Shown here: one piece after another, positions 40,713 through 51,782 of the stretch | Layout of the letters: each line of letters opens with the position of its first letter | How positions within the stretch are numbered: position 1 is the stretch's first letter | DNA from: Lachnospiraceae bacterium | Lineage (GTDB): Bacteria > Bacillota > Clostridia > Lachnospirales > Lachnospiraceae | DNA length: 64,000 bases | Direction: 5' to 3' | NCBI GenBank assembly: GCA_017468395.1 | Contig: JAFUIR010000016.1 | Location: 102,624 to 166,623, forward strand | Notes under the pieces: model-generated | The model's database searches: none | What the model saw: only the letters and a program-made list of their open reading frames with translations | What the model was told of the DNA's origin: nothing | Program-made: the position numbers and the translations under genes

Positions 40713-42252
40713 CTTAAAAAAATACTTTCCTGTAGGAAAAGAATCTACTTTTAAGAAAGCCCGGGTTTATGTCCGTGCCAATGAAGATATTAGCATTGAT
40801 ATTTACGAAGGCGAGACATTAGGTTTGGTAGGTGAGTCCGGTTGTGGTAAATCTACATTCGGAAGGGTACTGCTTCAACTTTATCCTCAGACTGCAGGAA
40901 GCAGCATGTACTATGGACGTACGCTTGAAGAACTTGCGCCCAAATATGTAGGTCAAACCCTTAAAAATGCGGATAAAATGGTAGCCAAATATTTTGAAGC
41001 ACAGAAAAAAGCGGATGAAGCAGTGAAAAAGTGTGAAGCGGCAGGAGATGCGGTTACCCACGAGCAGAACAGAGTTAAAGATGAACTTGTTTTTGCGGCG
41101 CAGAATGCCCTGAACAATACTGCTAAGATTTTGGGCGGTTTTATGGTCTGCTCCGATATTAAGGAGCCGGCAAAACTTCTTTTGGATGTGCATACAGCCC
41201 GTGTGGAACTTGCAAAACTGAAAGAACAGAAAAGCCAGATTCAGATCCGTGTTGAAGATGCTGAAAAAGCAAATAAAGACGCAGGAAAATTAAAAGAGAA
41301 AATTGCACAAATGGATGCCAAGATTGTTGAAAGTGAAAAGAAGTGTGAAGACTGTGAGGCATTGGTTGCACAGGCAAAAGAGAAGAGCAAATCATTGCCT
41401 GACTTTGATAAGTATGAGGCAATGCTGGATGACGGTATTGACCTTTCCCGCTTACAGTACAGCGAAATGCGTGTTCTCCGTAAAGATATGCAGATTATTT
41501 TCCAGGATCCCTATTCTTCACTGAATCCCCGTATGACGGTTGGACAGATTATTGAAGAAGGTCTTGTGACGCATCATATGTTCCGTAAAGGCTCAGATGC
41601 AACCAAAGAATATATTTTGGAATTTATGCGTAAATGCGGTTTGCAGGATTATATGTTGCACCGTTATCCACACCAGTTCTCCGGCGGACAAAGACAGCGT
41701 ATCTGTATTGCCCGTTCTTTGGCGGTACAGCCTAAGTTTGTTGTGTGTGACGAAAGTGTATCTGCTCTTGACGTATCCATTCAGTCACAGATTATTAATT
41801 TGTTGCAGGAGTTAAAAGAGCAGCAGAAACTTACCTACTTGTTTATTTCCCACGACTTGTCAGTTGTAAAATACATTTCTGACAGAATTGGTGTTATGTA
41901 TTTGGGAAATATTGTGGAACTTGCGGACAAAAATGCTATTTTCAAAGATCCCCGTCATCCCTATACAGTGGCTCTTTTGTCCTCTATTCCGACAACAGAC
42001 CCGGATTCTGCGGAGAGAGAACGTATTATTTTGGAAGGTAACATTCCCAGCCCTATTAATCCGCCTACCGGATGTAAATTCCACACAAGATGTTATATGG
42101 CTACGGAGAAATGTTCCCGTATTGCACCTCCTTTGACAGAAATAGAGCCCAACCATTTCGTGGCATGTCATTACCCGGAGTGCAAATTGGGTTCCTGCGG
42201 AGAGTATCTGTTTGATATTAACAATCCTAAAAAAGCGGAAGATAAAGAATAA
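40675..42252 (+). CDS. oppF: Peptide ABC transporter ATPase OppF with a long coiled-coil insertion
   Basis: At 525 residues this is about 200 longer than normal OppF. Walker A is GESGCGKST (residues 53-61); the Q-loop IIFQDPYSSLNPRMTVGQII begins only near residue 274. About 54 residues separate these two motifs in ordinary OppF, here about 220. The extra ~165 residues (about 85-262) are charged, helical and coiled-coil-like (KYFEAQKKADEAVKKCEAAG, ARVELAKLKEQKSQIQIRVE, KLKEKIAQMDAKIVESEKKC). The rest is standard: FSGGQRQRICIARSL, FVVCDESVSALDVSIQ, LFISHDLSV and GCKFHTRCYMATEKCSRI. It starts with GTG at 40675, supported by a near-perfect AAGGAGGTGAG and lying inside oppD. Confidence 0.93.
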   Translation: MPATKKKLLSISNLKKYFPVGKESTFKKARVYVRANEDISIDIYEGETLGLVGESGCGKSTFGRVLLQLYPQTAGSSMYYGRTLEELAPKYVGQTLKNADKMVAKYFEAQKKADEAVKKCEAAGDAVTHEQNRVKDELVFAAQNALNNTAKILGGFMVCSDIKEPAKLLLDVHTARVELAKLKEQKSQIQIRVEDAEKANKDAGKLKEKIAQMDAKIVESEKKCEDCEALVAQAKEKSKSLPDFDKYEAMLDDGIDLSRLQYSEMRVLRKDMQIIFQDPYSSLNPRMTVGQIIEEGLVTHHMFRKGSDATKEYILEFMRKCGLQDYMLHRYPHQFSGGQRQRICIARSLAVQPKFVVCDESVSALDVSIQSQIINLLQELKEQQKLTYLFISHDLSVVKYISDRIGVMYLGNIVELADKNAIFKDPRHPYTVALLSSIPTTDPDSAERERIILEGNIPSPINPPTGCKFHTRCYMATEKCSRIAPPLTEIEPNHFVACHYPECKLGSCGEYLFDINNPKKAEDKE

Positions 42253-42284
42253 GTATTCTTTTAATGACCGGAAGGAAAGATAGC

Positions 42285-42488
42285 ATGGCAATTTGGAAAC
42301 GTATTAAAAAATATCGTGATATGGATGTTGATGAGGAAGCCGAAAAGAAGATTTCCCAGTTGGAAAAAGGTGATATGTCAGCAATGATTTTCAGTGCATT
42401 GCTGGTTTTGTGGATTCCGGCGCTTCTGATATTGATACTGATATGTGCGTTAGCCTATCTGTTTTTAGGATTTCCTTTTGCGTCGTAA
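42285..42488 (+). CDS. Small single-span membrane protein at the end of the opp operon
   Basis: This 67-residue protein begins MAIWKRIKKYRDMDVDEEAE. It has a basic then acidic cytoplasmic part and one C-terminal membrane segment (~residues 36-62, SALLVLWIPALLILILICAL). The start follows GAAGGAAAG; an in-frame ATG 21 bases earlier has no site. It lies 32 bases after oppF with no terminator between, so it is likely part of the operon. No family is recognised. It could be an accessory subunit of the enlarged transporter. Confidence 0.65.
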   Translation: MAIWKRIKKYRDMDVDEEAEKKISQLEKGDMSAMIFSALLVLWIPALLILILICALAYLFLGFPFAS

Positions 42489-42496
42489 AAAAATAG

Positions 42497-42525
42497 TTGA
42501 ATTTTCTGGCAGACTATGTTACAAT
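42497..42525 (+). promoter_or_regulatory. Promoter of secG
   Basis: TTGAAT (42497-42502), 17-base spacer, TACAAT (42520-42525) with an extended TG at 42517-42518. The leader contains TGTGCA...TGCACA, a small hairpin. Confidence 0.75.
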
Positions 42526-42593
42526 CACTGATGTGTTTGTGCATAGTCTGTTTTGCACATGGAATGAATATAGCCTTAGGAGGTGTGATATAG

Positions 42594-42833
42594 ATGGAAG
42601 TTTTGAGAATTATTTTGACAATCGTATTTATTATTGTATGTATCGGACTTGTTGTATTAGTGCTCATGCAGGAAGGTAAAGCTGCAGGTTTAGGTGCTAT
42701 CAGCGGTGCTGCTGAAACATATTGGGGAAAGAACAAAGGTCGTTCTATGGAAGGAACTTTAGTGAAACTCACCAAGATTTTAGCTGTATTGTTTATAGTT
42801 CTTGCGGTTATACTGAATCTGAATGTATTTTAA
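42594..42833 (+). CDS. secG: Preprotein translocase subunit SecG
   Basis: This 79-residue protein has two membrane segments (residues ~5-24 and ~58-77) and the conserved middle [20 protein letters not shown]. SecG helps the SecYE channel during SecA-driven export. It has a strong AGGAGGTG site and its own extended -10 promoter. A terminator separates it from rnr, although secG-rnr-smpB-ssrA is a conserved order in Firmicutes. Confidence 0.96.
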   Translation: MEVLRIILTIVFIIVCIGLVVLVLMQEGKAAGLGAISGAAETYWGKNKGRSMEGTLVKLTKILAVLFIVLAVILNLNVF

Positions 42834-42844
42834 GTTGACGACTT

Positions 42845-42877
42845 AAAAGAGCACTCTTGAATAGGGTGCTCTTTTTT
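42845..42877 (+). terminator. Terminator of secG
   Basis: AAAAGAGCAC (42845-42854) / GTGCTCTTTT (42866-42875), extending outwards through TTAAG-type pairs, with a T6 run. Confidence 0.85.
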
Positions 42878-42955
42878 AAGTTATTTGAAATTGCATTGGT
42901 GCAGTGTTGAGAGCATTGCCGCTGAGCAGGGTTTTGAAATGGTTTAGGTAGAAGT

Positions 42956-45215
<2,260 letters not shown>

Positions 45216-45223
<8 letters not shown>

Positions 45224-45686
45224 GAAAGAACGTATGAAATTGATTGCCAATAACAAAAAGGCGTATCACGATTATTTCATAGACGAAAAATATGAGGCAG
45301 GAATTGAACTTCACGGCACAGAAGTAAAATCCATGCGCATGGGCAAATGCAGTATCAAGGAATCTTTTATCCGCATTGAAAAGGGCGAAGTTTTCGTTTA
45401 TGGAATGCATGTCAGTCCCTACGAAAAGGGCAATATTTTCAATAAAGACCCGCTTCGTATTAAGAAATTACTTCTTCACAAAGCGGAAATTAACAAACTG
45501 GCAGGAAAAATTGCAGAAAAAGGTTATACATTGGTGCCCCTTCAGGTATACTTTAAAGATGGAAGGGCGAAAGTGGAAATCGGCCTTGCCAGAGGTAAAA
45601 AACTGTATGATAAGAGAGCCGATATTGCGAAAAAAGATATGAGGAGAGAAGCGGAGAAAGAATTTAAAATCCGCAACTTAAAGTAA
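45216..45686 (+). CDS. smpB: SsrA-binding protein SmpB
   Basis: This 156-residue protein binds tmRNA and places it in the A site of stalled ribosomes. The family core is clear: [72 protein letters not shown] and the basic tail. The start at 45216 follows AAGGAGAGGA; an in-frame codon at 45183 lies inside rnr. Its 5' end overlaps rnr, and the tmRNA gene is 91 bases downstream, the classical arrangement. Confidence 0.97.
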
Positions 45687-45714
45687 ACCTGTGGTTTAAT
45701 TCCACTCTTTACCG

Positions 45715-45743
45715 TTGACTTTCCGTTTTCGGTTCATTATAAT
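45715..45743 (+). promoter_or_regulatory. Promoter of the tmRNA gene
   Basis: TTGACT (45715-45720), 17-base spacer, consensus TATAAT (45738-45743). Transcription would begin near 45750, before the mature 5' end. Confidence 0.85.
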
Positions 45744-45777
45744 GATTTTGAAATCGCCATCCAAACGGCGTAAATAA

Positions 45778-46132
45778 GGGCCAGTCATGGTTTCGACAGG
45801 GGTCTTGCAGCTGGAGAAGCTATCCGCAGGCAGGTGCGTCAAACCGCAAATTAAAAATAAACGCTGAAGATAATTTAGCAATCGCTGCCTAACGGCAGCT
45901 GTCCGCTCTAGAGCACTCACACTTTAGAATCCGGGCATCGACTATGTGAGAAACGACATGGCTTAAGCTTTGCGGTCATGGGCGTATCATGAAGCTACCA
46001 AATGCGATAGGGTGTCAGTTTCCCTATGCATGCGGGAACATACCGGCTAAGGGCCGGTAAAAACTGCTGACTATGATAGTAGAAGGACAGGGAATGGGCT
46101 TTTGGACACGGGTTCGACTCCCGTCTGGTCCA
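45778..46132 (+). ncRNA. ssrA: Transfer-messenger RNA
   Basis: The 355-base RNA rescues stalled ribosomes. GGGCCAG at the 5' end pairs with CTGGTCC at the 3' end to form the acceptor stem, and GGGTTCGACTCCC near the end is the T arm (GGTTCGA). The tag frame reads ...KLKINAEDNLAIAA and stops at TAA (45890-45892); the resume codon is probably at or near 45845-45850. The 3' CCA is not encoded after the discriminator A, so it must be added by enzyme. The gene follows smpB. Confidence 0.95.
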
Positions 46133-46135
46133 TTA

Positions 46136-46168
46136 AAAAAAAGGCAATCGTTTGGAATGCCTTTTTTT
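46136..46168 (+). terminator. Terminator of ssrA
   Basis: AAAAAAAGGCA (46136-46146) / TGCCTTTTTTT (46158-46168). Confidence 0.9.
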
Positions 46169-46222
46169 GATAATATTTTCAAAAATATTCTGTCAATTTC
46201 AAACAAAAAGCACCAAATGTGT

Positions 46223-46250
46223 TTGCAAAATGGTGAAAAGGTGTTATAAT
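46223..46250 (+). promoter_or_regulatory. Promoter of the chemoreceptor gene
   Basis: TTGCAA (46223-46228), 16-base spacer, consensus TATAAT (46245-46250). Confidence 0.75.
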
Positions 46251-46290
46251 TAGTCAATGCATACATTCTAACTTTTGGGGGAGGAATCAA

Positions 46291-48003
46291 ATGGTGAAAA
46301 ACACAAAGGATACAACAAAAGTAAACTTACTTCAATCTATCAGAACAAAAATTATTGGAATGGTTGCTTTGGGGATTCTTCTTTCTGTAGCAATATCTTA
46401 TTTTATTGTGCAGACCCTTGTAACCCAGAATTTCCTTGATACTATGGACCATTACTTATTGGATTCAACAGAAAGTTATGGTAATTTCATAACGGAGATT
46501 TTCTCCAAGGACGGAGAGGCGGCGCTGAATGATGTAAATTATAAATCTGTTTTAAACAGTGTAACCATTGATAATCAGACCAGCAGTTACATATATATCG
46601 TAAATCTGGAAGGAATCATGCTGTTTCATCCGGAGAGCGGAAAAATAGGTCAGCCCGTTGAAAACGTAGTTGTTAAGCAACTTGTGGCAGACGTGAAATC
46701 CGGCGCAAGACCGGAGACTGCGGTTTACGAATATGACTATCACGGAACAGTGAAATATGCTGCTGCATATACAGATGTTGATAACGGCTTTATTTCCGTA
46801 ATTTCCGCTGAAAAATCAGAGGTATATGCCAAGGTAAACAATATTTTAAATAAAACACTTTTAGGCGGTTTGGTTGTCTTTGTTATATGTGTAAGTGGTA
46901 CAGCCGTTCTTGCGTTTGTTATTACAAAGCCCATTATGCAGTTGTCGGAAGTTACCGGTGTCCTGGCAGGATTGGATTTGCGTAAGGATGAAAAGCAGGA
47001 GAAGGTAAGCAAACGTAAAGACGAAATCGGCATGATGAGCAAGGCAATCGGTCACTTGCGTGATAAATTCGAGGAAGTGATTTTGGAAATCAAACGCCAG
47101 AGTAGTCATTTGTATAGTGAATCAAATGGTTTATATGAAAACGCTGATCGTACGGCAACAAACATCGAGCAGGTGGAAAAGGCTGTACATGAAATTGCAG
47201 AAGGTGCTAATTCCCAGGCGGCTGAAACCCAGAGAGCAACAGAAAATGTTATTCGCATGGGTACGATGATTGAAGAAACCGGCGAACAGGTTGATATGCT
47301 GTATGAGAACGCAAACATGATGAAACAGTCCGGTGAAGAGGCTTCACAGACCTTGGTAGAGTTGGAAAAAATCAACCGCAAGGCCCGTACTTCCATTGAT
47401 GTAATTTATGAGCAGACCAATACCACAAATGTATCTGCTATGAAAATCAGAGAAGCAACAAATATTATTACCAATATCGCGGAAGAGACAAATTTGTTGT
47501 CACTGAATGCCTCCATTGAGGCTGCGAGAGCAGGAGAACAGGGACGCGGCTTTGCCGTTGTTGCATCCCAGATTCAAAAATTGGCAGAACAGTCCAATGA
47601 ATCCGCAAGGCAGATTGAAGATATCATTAATGTACTGATTAGTGATTCCAACAAAGCCGTGGAAACTATGGATGAAGTAAAAACTATCATGGAAGAGCAG
47701 AGTACCAATGTTGCTAAGACAGAAGAGAAATTTGTTCAAGTGAAAGACGGCATCAATTCTTCTATTGAAGGTGTAAATATGATTGCAGAAAAGACAAGAC
47801 TCCTTGATGAAGCGAGAATTGTTGTTGTGGATGTAGTGCAGAACCTTACCGCAATTGCAGAAGAAAATGCGGCCAGCACAGAGGAAACTTCAGCATCCAT
47901 GACCGAAGTAAGTTCTGTGGTTTACAATATTACCAAGAGTGTAGGAGAGTTACAGGCTATTGCCAACGAACTGGATAATAAGATGAAAGAATTTATTATT
48001 TAA
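46291..48003 (+). CDS. Methyl-accepting chemotaxis protein with an outer Cache-type domain
   Basis: This 570-residue receptor has two membrane segments (~residues 23-45 and ~190-212). The ~140-residue extracellular domain between them ([32 protein letters not shown]) looks like a single or double Cache sensor of small metabolites. A HAMP domain follows ([15 protein letters not shown]), then a long coiled coil with the CheA/CheW-binding tip [20 protein letters not shown]. The ribosome site GGGGGAGG is strong. There are no other chemotaxis genes nearby. Ligand unknown. Confidence 0.94.
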   Translation: MVKNTKDTTKVNLLQSIRTKIIGMVALGILLSVAISYFIVQTLVTQNFLDTMDHYLLDSTESYGNFITEIFSKDGEAALNDVNYKSVLNSVTIDNQTSSYIYIVNLEGIMLFHPESGKIGQPVENVVVKQLVADVKSGARPETAVYEYDYHGTVKYAAAYTDVDNGFISVISAEKSEVYAKVNNILNKTLLGGLVVFVICVSGTAVLAFVITKPIMQLSEVTGVLAGLDLRKDEKQEKVSKRKDEIGMMSKAIGHLRDKFEEVILEIKRQSSHLYSESNGLYENADRTATNIEQVEKAVHEIAEGANSQAAETQRATENVIRMGTMIEETGEQVDMLYENANMMKQSGEEASQTLVELEKINRKARTSIDVIYEQTNTTNVSAMKIREATNIITNIAEETNLLSLNASIEAARAGEQGRGFAVVASQIQKLAEQSNESARQIEDIINVLISDSNKAVETMDEVKTIMEEQSTNVAKTEEKFVQVKDGINSSIEGVNMIAEKTRLLDEARIVVVDVVQNLTAIAEENAASTEETSASMTEVSSVVYNITKSVGELQAIANELDNKMKEFII

Positions 48004-48019
48004 TGGGAATGAAGGAAAA

Positions 48020-48042
48020 GGGAAGCACATTCTGCGCTTCCC
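48020..48042 (+). terminator. Hairpin after the chemoreceptor gene
   Basis: GGGAAGC (48020-48026) / GCTTCCC (48036-48042) stem. The T tract is short, so termination is probably partial and the next gene may be read through. Confidence 0.5.
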
Positions 48043-48083
48043 ATTTTCTGATATTTGGATACTTTTTGTTTTCGGAGGATAAT

Positions 48084-48653
48084 ATGAAGCAGATGCAGCA
48101 AGATGCGAAAGTGGTGGACGGATATTGTTTTCTTGGAGAAGATGATGCAGAACTGGCCAGACAGGAAGAAAAGAAAATCATGTATATGGACCGGCATATG
48201 GATTATAGTGTGCCGGAAAAAGTGCTGATGCTTTATACACGTTCCATAGATGAGCGTATATTTAAAACTCCTATCGGTTATGATTATCTTAGGAAAATGC
48301 AGGACTTTTTACTGAACTCTCCGGAAATCAATCCTGAGGATGTTCCGCCCATTAAATTGTTTGTAAACTTCAAACCGACCATGAGAAGCCGGACCAATCC
48401 GGCAAGGGAACGGGTACAGCCGCCGGCAGAAAAAAAGAAAGTCAACAAATTTGCATTGTCTGTATTGCTCAATTTTACTTTGGCCATTGCAGTGGCTGTA
48501 ATGTTTTATATTGCAGTAAAAAGCGACAACCCCAATATTATCAATTATGAAAATGCGGTTGTCAATAAATATGCTGCATGGGAAGAGGAACTTACCCAGA
48601 GGGAACAGATTGTGCGTGAAAAAGAGCGAGAACTTAATCTGCAAAATGAGTAA
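48084..48653 (+). CDS. Single-span membrane protein of unknown function
   Basis: This 189-residue protein has an N-terminal cytoplasmic half (AKVVDGYCFLGEDDAELARQ, VLMLYTRSIDERIFKTPIGY), a Pro/Lys linker, one membrane segment (~residues 122-142, FALSVLLNFTLAIAVAVMFY) and a short C-terminal coiled coil (WEEELTQREQIVREKERELN). Start 48084 follows CGGAGG; the open frame extends upstream to 48003 without a ribosome site and over the preceding hairpin. No family is recognised. It lies between the chemoreceptor and a response regulator, which hints at signalling. Confidence 0.7.
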   Translation: MKQMQQDAKVVDGYCFLGEDDAELARQEEKKIMYMDRHMDYSVPEKVLMLYTRSIDERIFKTPIGYDYLRKMQDFLLNSPEINPEDVPPIKLFVNFKPTMRSRTNPARERVQPPAEKKKVNKFALSVLLNFTLAIAVAVMFYIAVKSDNPNIINYENAVVNKYAAWEEELTQREQIVREKERELNLQNE

Positions 48654-48722
48654 AGTTCACACATTAAACATATTTATGCGCTATAATGACAAAGAGTTTA
48701 GTTAAAGTGAGGTAGTGCGCAA

Positions 48723-49397
48723 ATGGATAAACTGAAAATACTGGTGGTTGATGATGAGAGCAGGATGCGGAAATTGGTCAAAGACTTTCTGGTAAATGCC
48801 GGGTATCAAGTAATAGAAGCGCAGGACGGAAAGTGCGCCGTGGATATATTTTTTGAACAGCAGGATATATCCTTGATTGTTCTGGACGTAATGATGCCCC
48901 AAATGGATGGTTGGCAGGTGTGCCGGGAAATCAGAAACTATTCCAAAGTGCCCATCATTATGCTCACGGCCAGAGCGGATGAACGTGATGAACTGCAAGG
49001 TTTTCAGTTGGGCGTGGATGAATATATATCCAAGCCTTTCAGTCCCAAGATTTTGGTGGCCCGCATCGAAGCAATTTTGCGCAGAACCAATCAAATAACG
49101 GCTGACGACATCATCAAGATCGGCAGTATCGAGATTAATAAGGCAGCGCACCTTGTCCAGATTGACGGCAAAACCGTGGACTTAAGTTACAAGGAATTTG
49201 AACTGCTGACCTATTTTGCGGAAAACCAAGGCATCGCCCTGTCCCGCGAAAAAATCCTCAACAGCGTGTGGAACTACGATTACTTCGGCGATGCCCGAAC
49301 CATCGACACCCACGTCAAAAAACTGCGCAGCAAACTGGGCGATAAAGGCGATATGATAAAGACCATTTGGGGATTGGGGTATAAACTGGAGGAGTAG
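48723..49397 (+). CDS. OmpR/PhoB-family response regulator
   Basis: This 224-residue regulator has a receiver domain with acidic pair Asp10-Asp11 and phospho-acceptor Asp55 (LIVLDVMMPQMDGW), conserved Lys in YISKPFSPKI, and a winged-helix output domain (LSYKEFELLTYFAENQGIAL ... RTIDTHVKKLRSKLGDKG ... TIWGLGYKLEE). A -10 like TATAAT lies at 48682. No kinase follows directly. The last 28 bases of the gene are repeated at 52840-52867, which marks the edges of an inserted island. The kinase at 57943 is the best candidate partner. Confidence 0.93.
   Translation: MDKLKILVVDDESRMRKLVKDFLVNAGYQVIEAQDGKCAVDIFFEQQDISLIVLDVMMPQMDGWQVCREIRNYSKVPIIMLTARADERDELQGFQLGVDEYISKPFSPKILVARIEAILRRTNQITADDIIKIGSIEINKAAHLVQIDGKTVDLSYKEFELLTYFAENQGIALSREKILNSVWNYDYFGDARTIDTHVKKLRSKLGDKGDMIKTIWGLGYKLEE
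49370..49397 (+). repeat. Left copy of the 28-bp island boundary repeat (att-like)
   Basis: The last 28 bases of the regulator gene, beginning GGGATTGGGGTATAAACTGG and ending with the TAG stop, recur at 52840-52867 with one synonymous difference. Duplication of a gene's 3' end is typical of site-specific integration. Confidence 0.75.
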
Positions 49398-49486
49398 CGT
49401 TGGGAAAAGTTGTAGATGCGTTAGGAAAAGATAAGCATGCATGTCGCGAAAAATAGGTAATCTAAAATTGCAAAAAAATCTGGATT

Positions 49487-49507
49487 TGGTAATATTTTGG
49501 TAATATT
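49487..49507 (+). repeat. Left copy of a 21-bp inverted repeat of the island
   Basis: GGTAATATTTTGGTAATATT (with one more T before it) is the exact inverse of the sequence at 52712-52732. It contains two GGTAATATT words, like iterons. The rest of the 386-base stretch 49398-49783 holds no credible gene, only a promoter-like extended -10 (TATAAT at 49728-49733) for the next gene. Confidence 0.7.
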
Positions 49508-49783
49508 ATTAAAGGGATTTCAGAAGTGAAATTTGAAGACTGATGTGACGTTCAGGAAAATGAGCGCGGCATTGGTCTTTTTTGTTGCAGGCGTGTGAAA
49601 GGAGGAAAAGTGGGGAATGGGGGAGTAGGGTGAAGTTGAAGAAAGATAGATTTTGCTATGGTGAATAAATATAGATTATTTAGCCAGCAAATATCAAACA
49701 AATAGTACAAAAGAGCTAGAAGTATGGTATAATTTATTAAATTATATATTACAAATGAAATTGGAAGGGAGGGGACGAATATT

Positions 49784-50125
49784 ATGGGATTATATGAAGG
49801 TATAAAAGATGTAGCAAGAATCGTACAACAGGCGGATAATCTTGAATTATATAAGGCGTTATTGGATTTGAGTGCACAGGCACTTGACATGCAAGCAGAA
49901 ATAGCTACATTAAAAAAAGAGAATGAGGAATTAAAAGCAGAGACATTAAAGAAAAAAAGTATTGTAAGACATAAAGGAATTTATATTACTCTAGAGGGTG
50001 AACAACCTGAAATAGCGTATTGTTCGACTTGCTACGGAAAAGATAGTAAGTTAATACAGATGTTTGATTATGATGAAGAGTGTTATCAGTGTCCAGTTTG
50101 TCATACATATGCTTATAAAAATTAG
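49784..50125 (+). CDS. Coiled-coil zinc-ribbon protein of the island
   Basis: This 113-residue protein has an N-terminal helical part (residues ~5-60, with coiled-coil QALDMQAEIATLKKENEELK) and a C-terminal zinc ribbon with two Cys pairs (AYCSTCYGKDS and YQCPVCHTYAY). It follows GGGAGGGGACG. No catalytic residues are seen. Similar small coiled-coil/zinc-ribbon proteins are common in bacterial accessory regions without known role. It is separated from the ATPase gene by 138 bases. It may be a partner or regulator of the ATPase/nuclease. Confidence 0.7.
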   Translation: MGLYEGIKDVARIVQQADNLELYKALLDLSAQALDMQAEIATLKKENEELKAETLKKKSIVRHKGIYITLEGEQPEIAYCSTCYGKDSKLIQMFDYDEECYQCPVCHTYAYKN

Positions 50126-50263
50126 GATTGATGGGAAGAGGAAATTTTAATATCTAAAGAAAAGGATAATGCTGTGTAAAATTAATTGTACCTTGCATTT
50201 ATTTGAGAAAGTGGGACAAGGTACAATACAGATTAAAGTGAAAACACGAAGGAGAAAGTGTGT

Positions 50264-51742
50264 ATGCGGGAACTAGAAATTGAAATAAGTGGAATAAAGA
50301 ATATTAAAAAGGCAAAAGTATCAATACCACTGAATCGAGGAATATATGGTATTATTGGTAACAATGGTACAGGAAAAAGTACTATTATGACATGCTTAGC
50401 TCAAACAGTGTTTTCTCATAGTCTAGACGGATTGAGAGAAGAAGATATACGTGAAGAATCATATGTATTATTAAGTGATGGAGAGAAAACTGCAAAATGG
50501 TTTCATCAGAATGATAAATGGAGAACAGTAGAACAACCTCGAGAAAGAGTTCACTATGAAGGTATGTATGAAGGTAGTTTGTTTTATGGTACAAGATTTA
50601 ATGATTCGAAAATTGTGGATGACTTACTTGCTACAACTCAGATTCATGATGAAGATATAGTGGAAGCTGATGATTATGTAAAAGATAATTTGAGTTATAT
50701 TTTGCATGGTAATTATAATTTTTATAGAACTTTAAAGAGAATTCGTAATAAAAGAATTGCTGAAAAATTAGCATTAGAGAATACACCTTATTTTCAAGAG
50801 TTTAACGGTAAATTGATAAGCCAATATAGAATGAGTTCTGGTGAATGTCTTTTGATCTCATTGTTGCATTTTATATATAATGCGATAGTGAGAAGATCAT
50901 TGCCACAAGACAAACCTATAATAATGTTGGTCGATGAGATTGAATTGGCGTTACATCCAATAGCGGTGGTCAGACTGCTTGATTTGTTGCAAGAACTGAT
51001 ACGACAACATCATAATTTGGTGGTTATTTTATCTTCACATTCGCCAGAGGTGATTCGAACTATCCGACCGAACAATTTGTTTCAAATAGAATTGTCTAAA
51101 CAAGAGCAAGGAGTAGTGGAAGTTAATACCCCGTGCTATCCGAGTTATGCTATTAGGGATGTCTATATGCATGATGGATTTGATTTTGTAGTTTTGGTAG
51201 AGGATTATTTAGCAAAAAATATTGTACAAACAATTTTAGATGAAAAAAATATATCTAAAAGTAAACTTATAAATATTTTACCGGTTGGTGGATGGAGTAA
51301 TGTGTTGAGCTTACAGCATGAATTGTATATTCACTCTACTTTTGGTGCAGGAACAAAGATTTTTAGTGTTTTAGATGGTGATATTCAAGAAGATGTAGGA
51401 CAACAGTATAAGGAATTTCCTAAACTATTTATACCAATAGGGAGTATTGAGAAATTTTTGAAAAAAGTATTAATTACAGAAGTGAATACGCAAATAAAAA
51501 AAGAAATAAATGATAAGTTCTTTTATGTAAAGTCTTTGGATAACCTTATAGCTGAATATTTTAAAACAAATAAAAAGAAGGACGAAGACGGAAAAGAATT
51601 ATATAAAATAATAAGGGCTGATTTTGAAAAACGCTCAATAAGTGAGATGACATTTGTGGAAGGCATATGTAGAATTGCTAAGAAACATATTGATTTTTCA
51701 AGATTTGAAGCTAATCTAGAAAAATTTTTAAGAATAGAATAG
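50264..51742 (+). CDS. OLD-family-like ATPase with a TOPRIM-type nuclease domain
   Basis: This 492-residue protein has an SMC-like ATPase: Walker A GNNGTGKST (residues 32-40), signature MSSGECLLISLL (~190), Walker B IIMLVDEIELALHP (~222-235) and His switch SSHSPEVI. The C-terminal part carries TOPRIM-type acidic motifs, VVLVEDYLAKNIV (Glu near 312) and FSVLDGDIQ (Asp pair near 370). This order is that of overcoming-lysogenization-defect (OLD) nucleases, whose relatives serve in antiphage systems such as Gabija and PARIS. Start 50264 follows GAAGGAGA; an in-frame GTG six bases upstream overlaps that site. The gene is AT-rich relative to the host genes, in keeping with transfer. Defence function is inference. 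Confidence 0.8.
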   Translation: MRELEIEISGIKNIKKAKVSIPLNRGIYGIIGNNGTGKSTIMTCLAQTVFSHSLDGLREEDIREESYVLLSDGEKTAKWFHQNDKWRTVEQPRERVHYEGMYEGSLFYGTRFNDSKIVDDLLATTQIHDEDIVEADDYVKDNLSYILHGNYNFYRTLKRIRNKRIAEKLALENTPYFQEFNGKLISQYRMSSGECLLISLLHFIYNAIVRRSLPQDKPIIMLVDEIELALHPIAVVRLLDLLQELIRQHHNLVVILSSHSPEVIRTIRPNNLFQIELSKQEQGVVEVNTPCYPSYAIRDVYMHDGFDFVVLVEDYLAKNIVQTILDEKNISKSKLINILPVGGWSNVLSLQHELYIHSTFGAGTKIFSVLDGDIQEDVGQQYKEFPKLFIPIGSIEKFLKKVLITEVNTQIKKEINDKFFYVKSLDNLIAEYFKTNKKKDEDGKELYKIIRADFEKRSISEMTFVEGICRIAKKHIDFSRFEANLEKFLRIE

Positions 51743-51782
51743 TTTATGTAAAATGTTACTAATAAGAGGGAGAATGGGTGGT

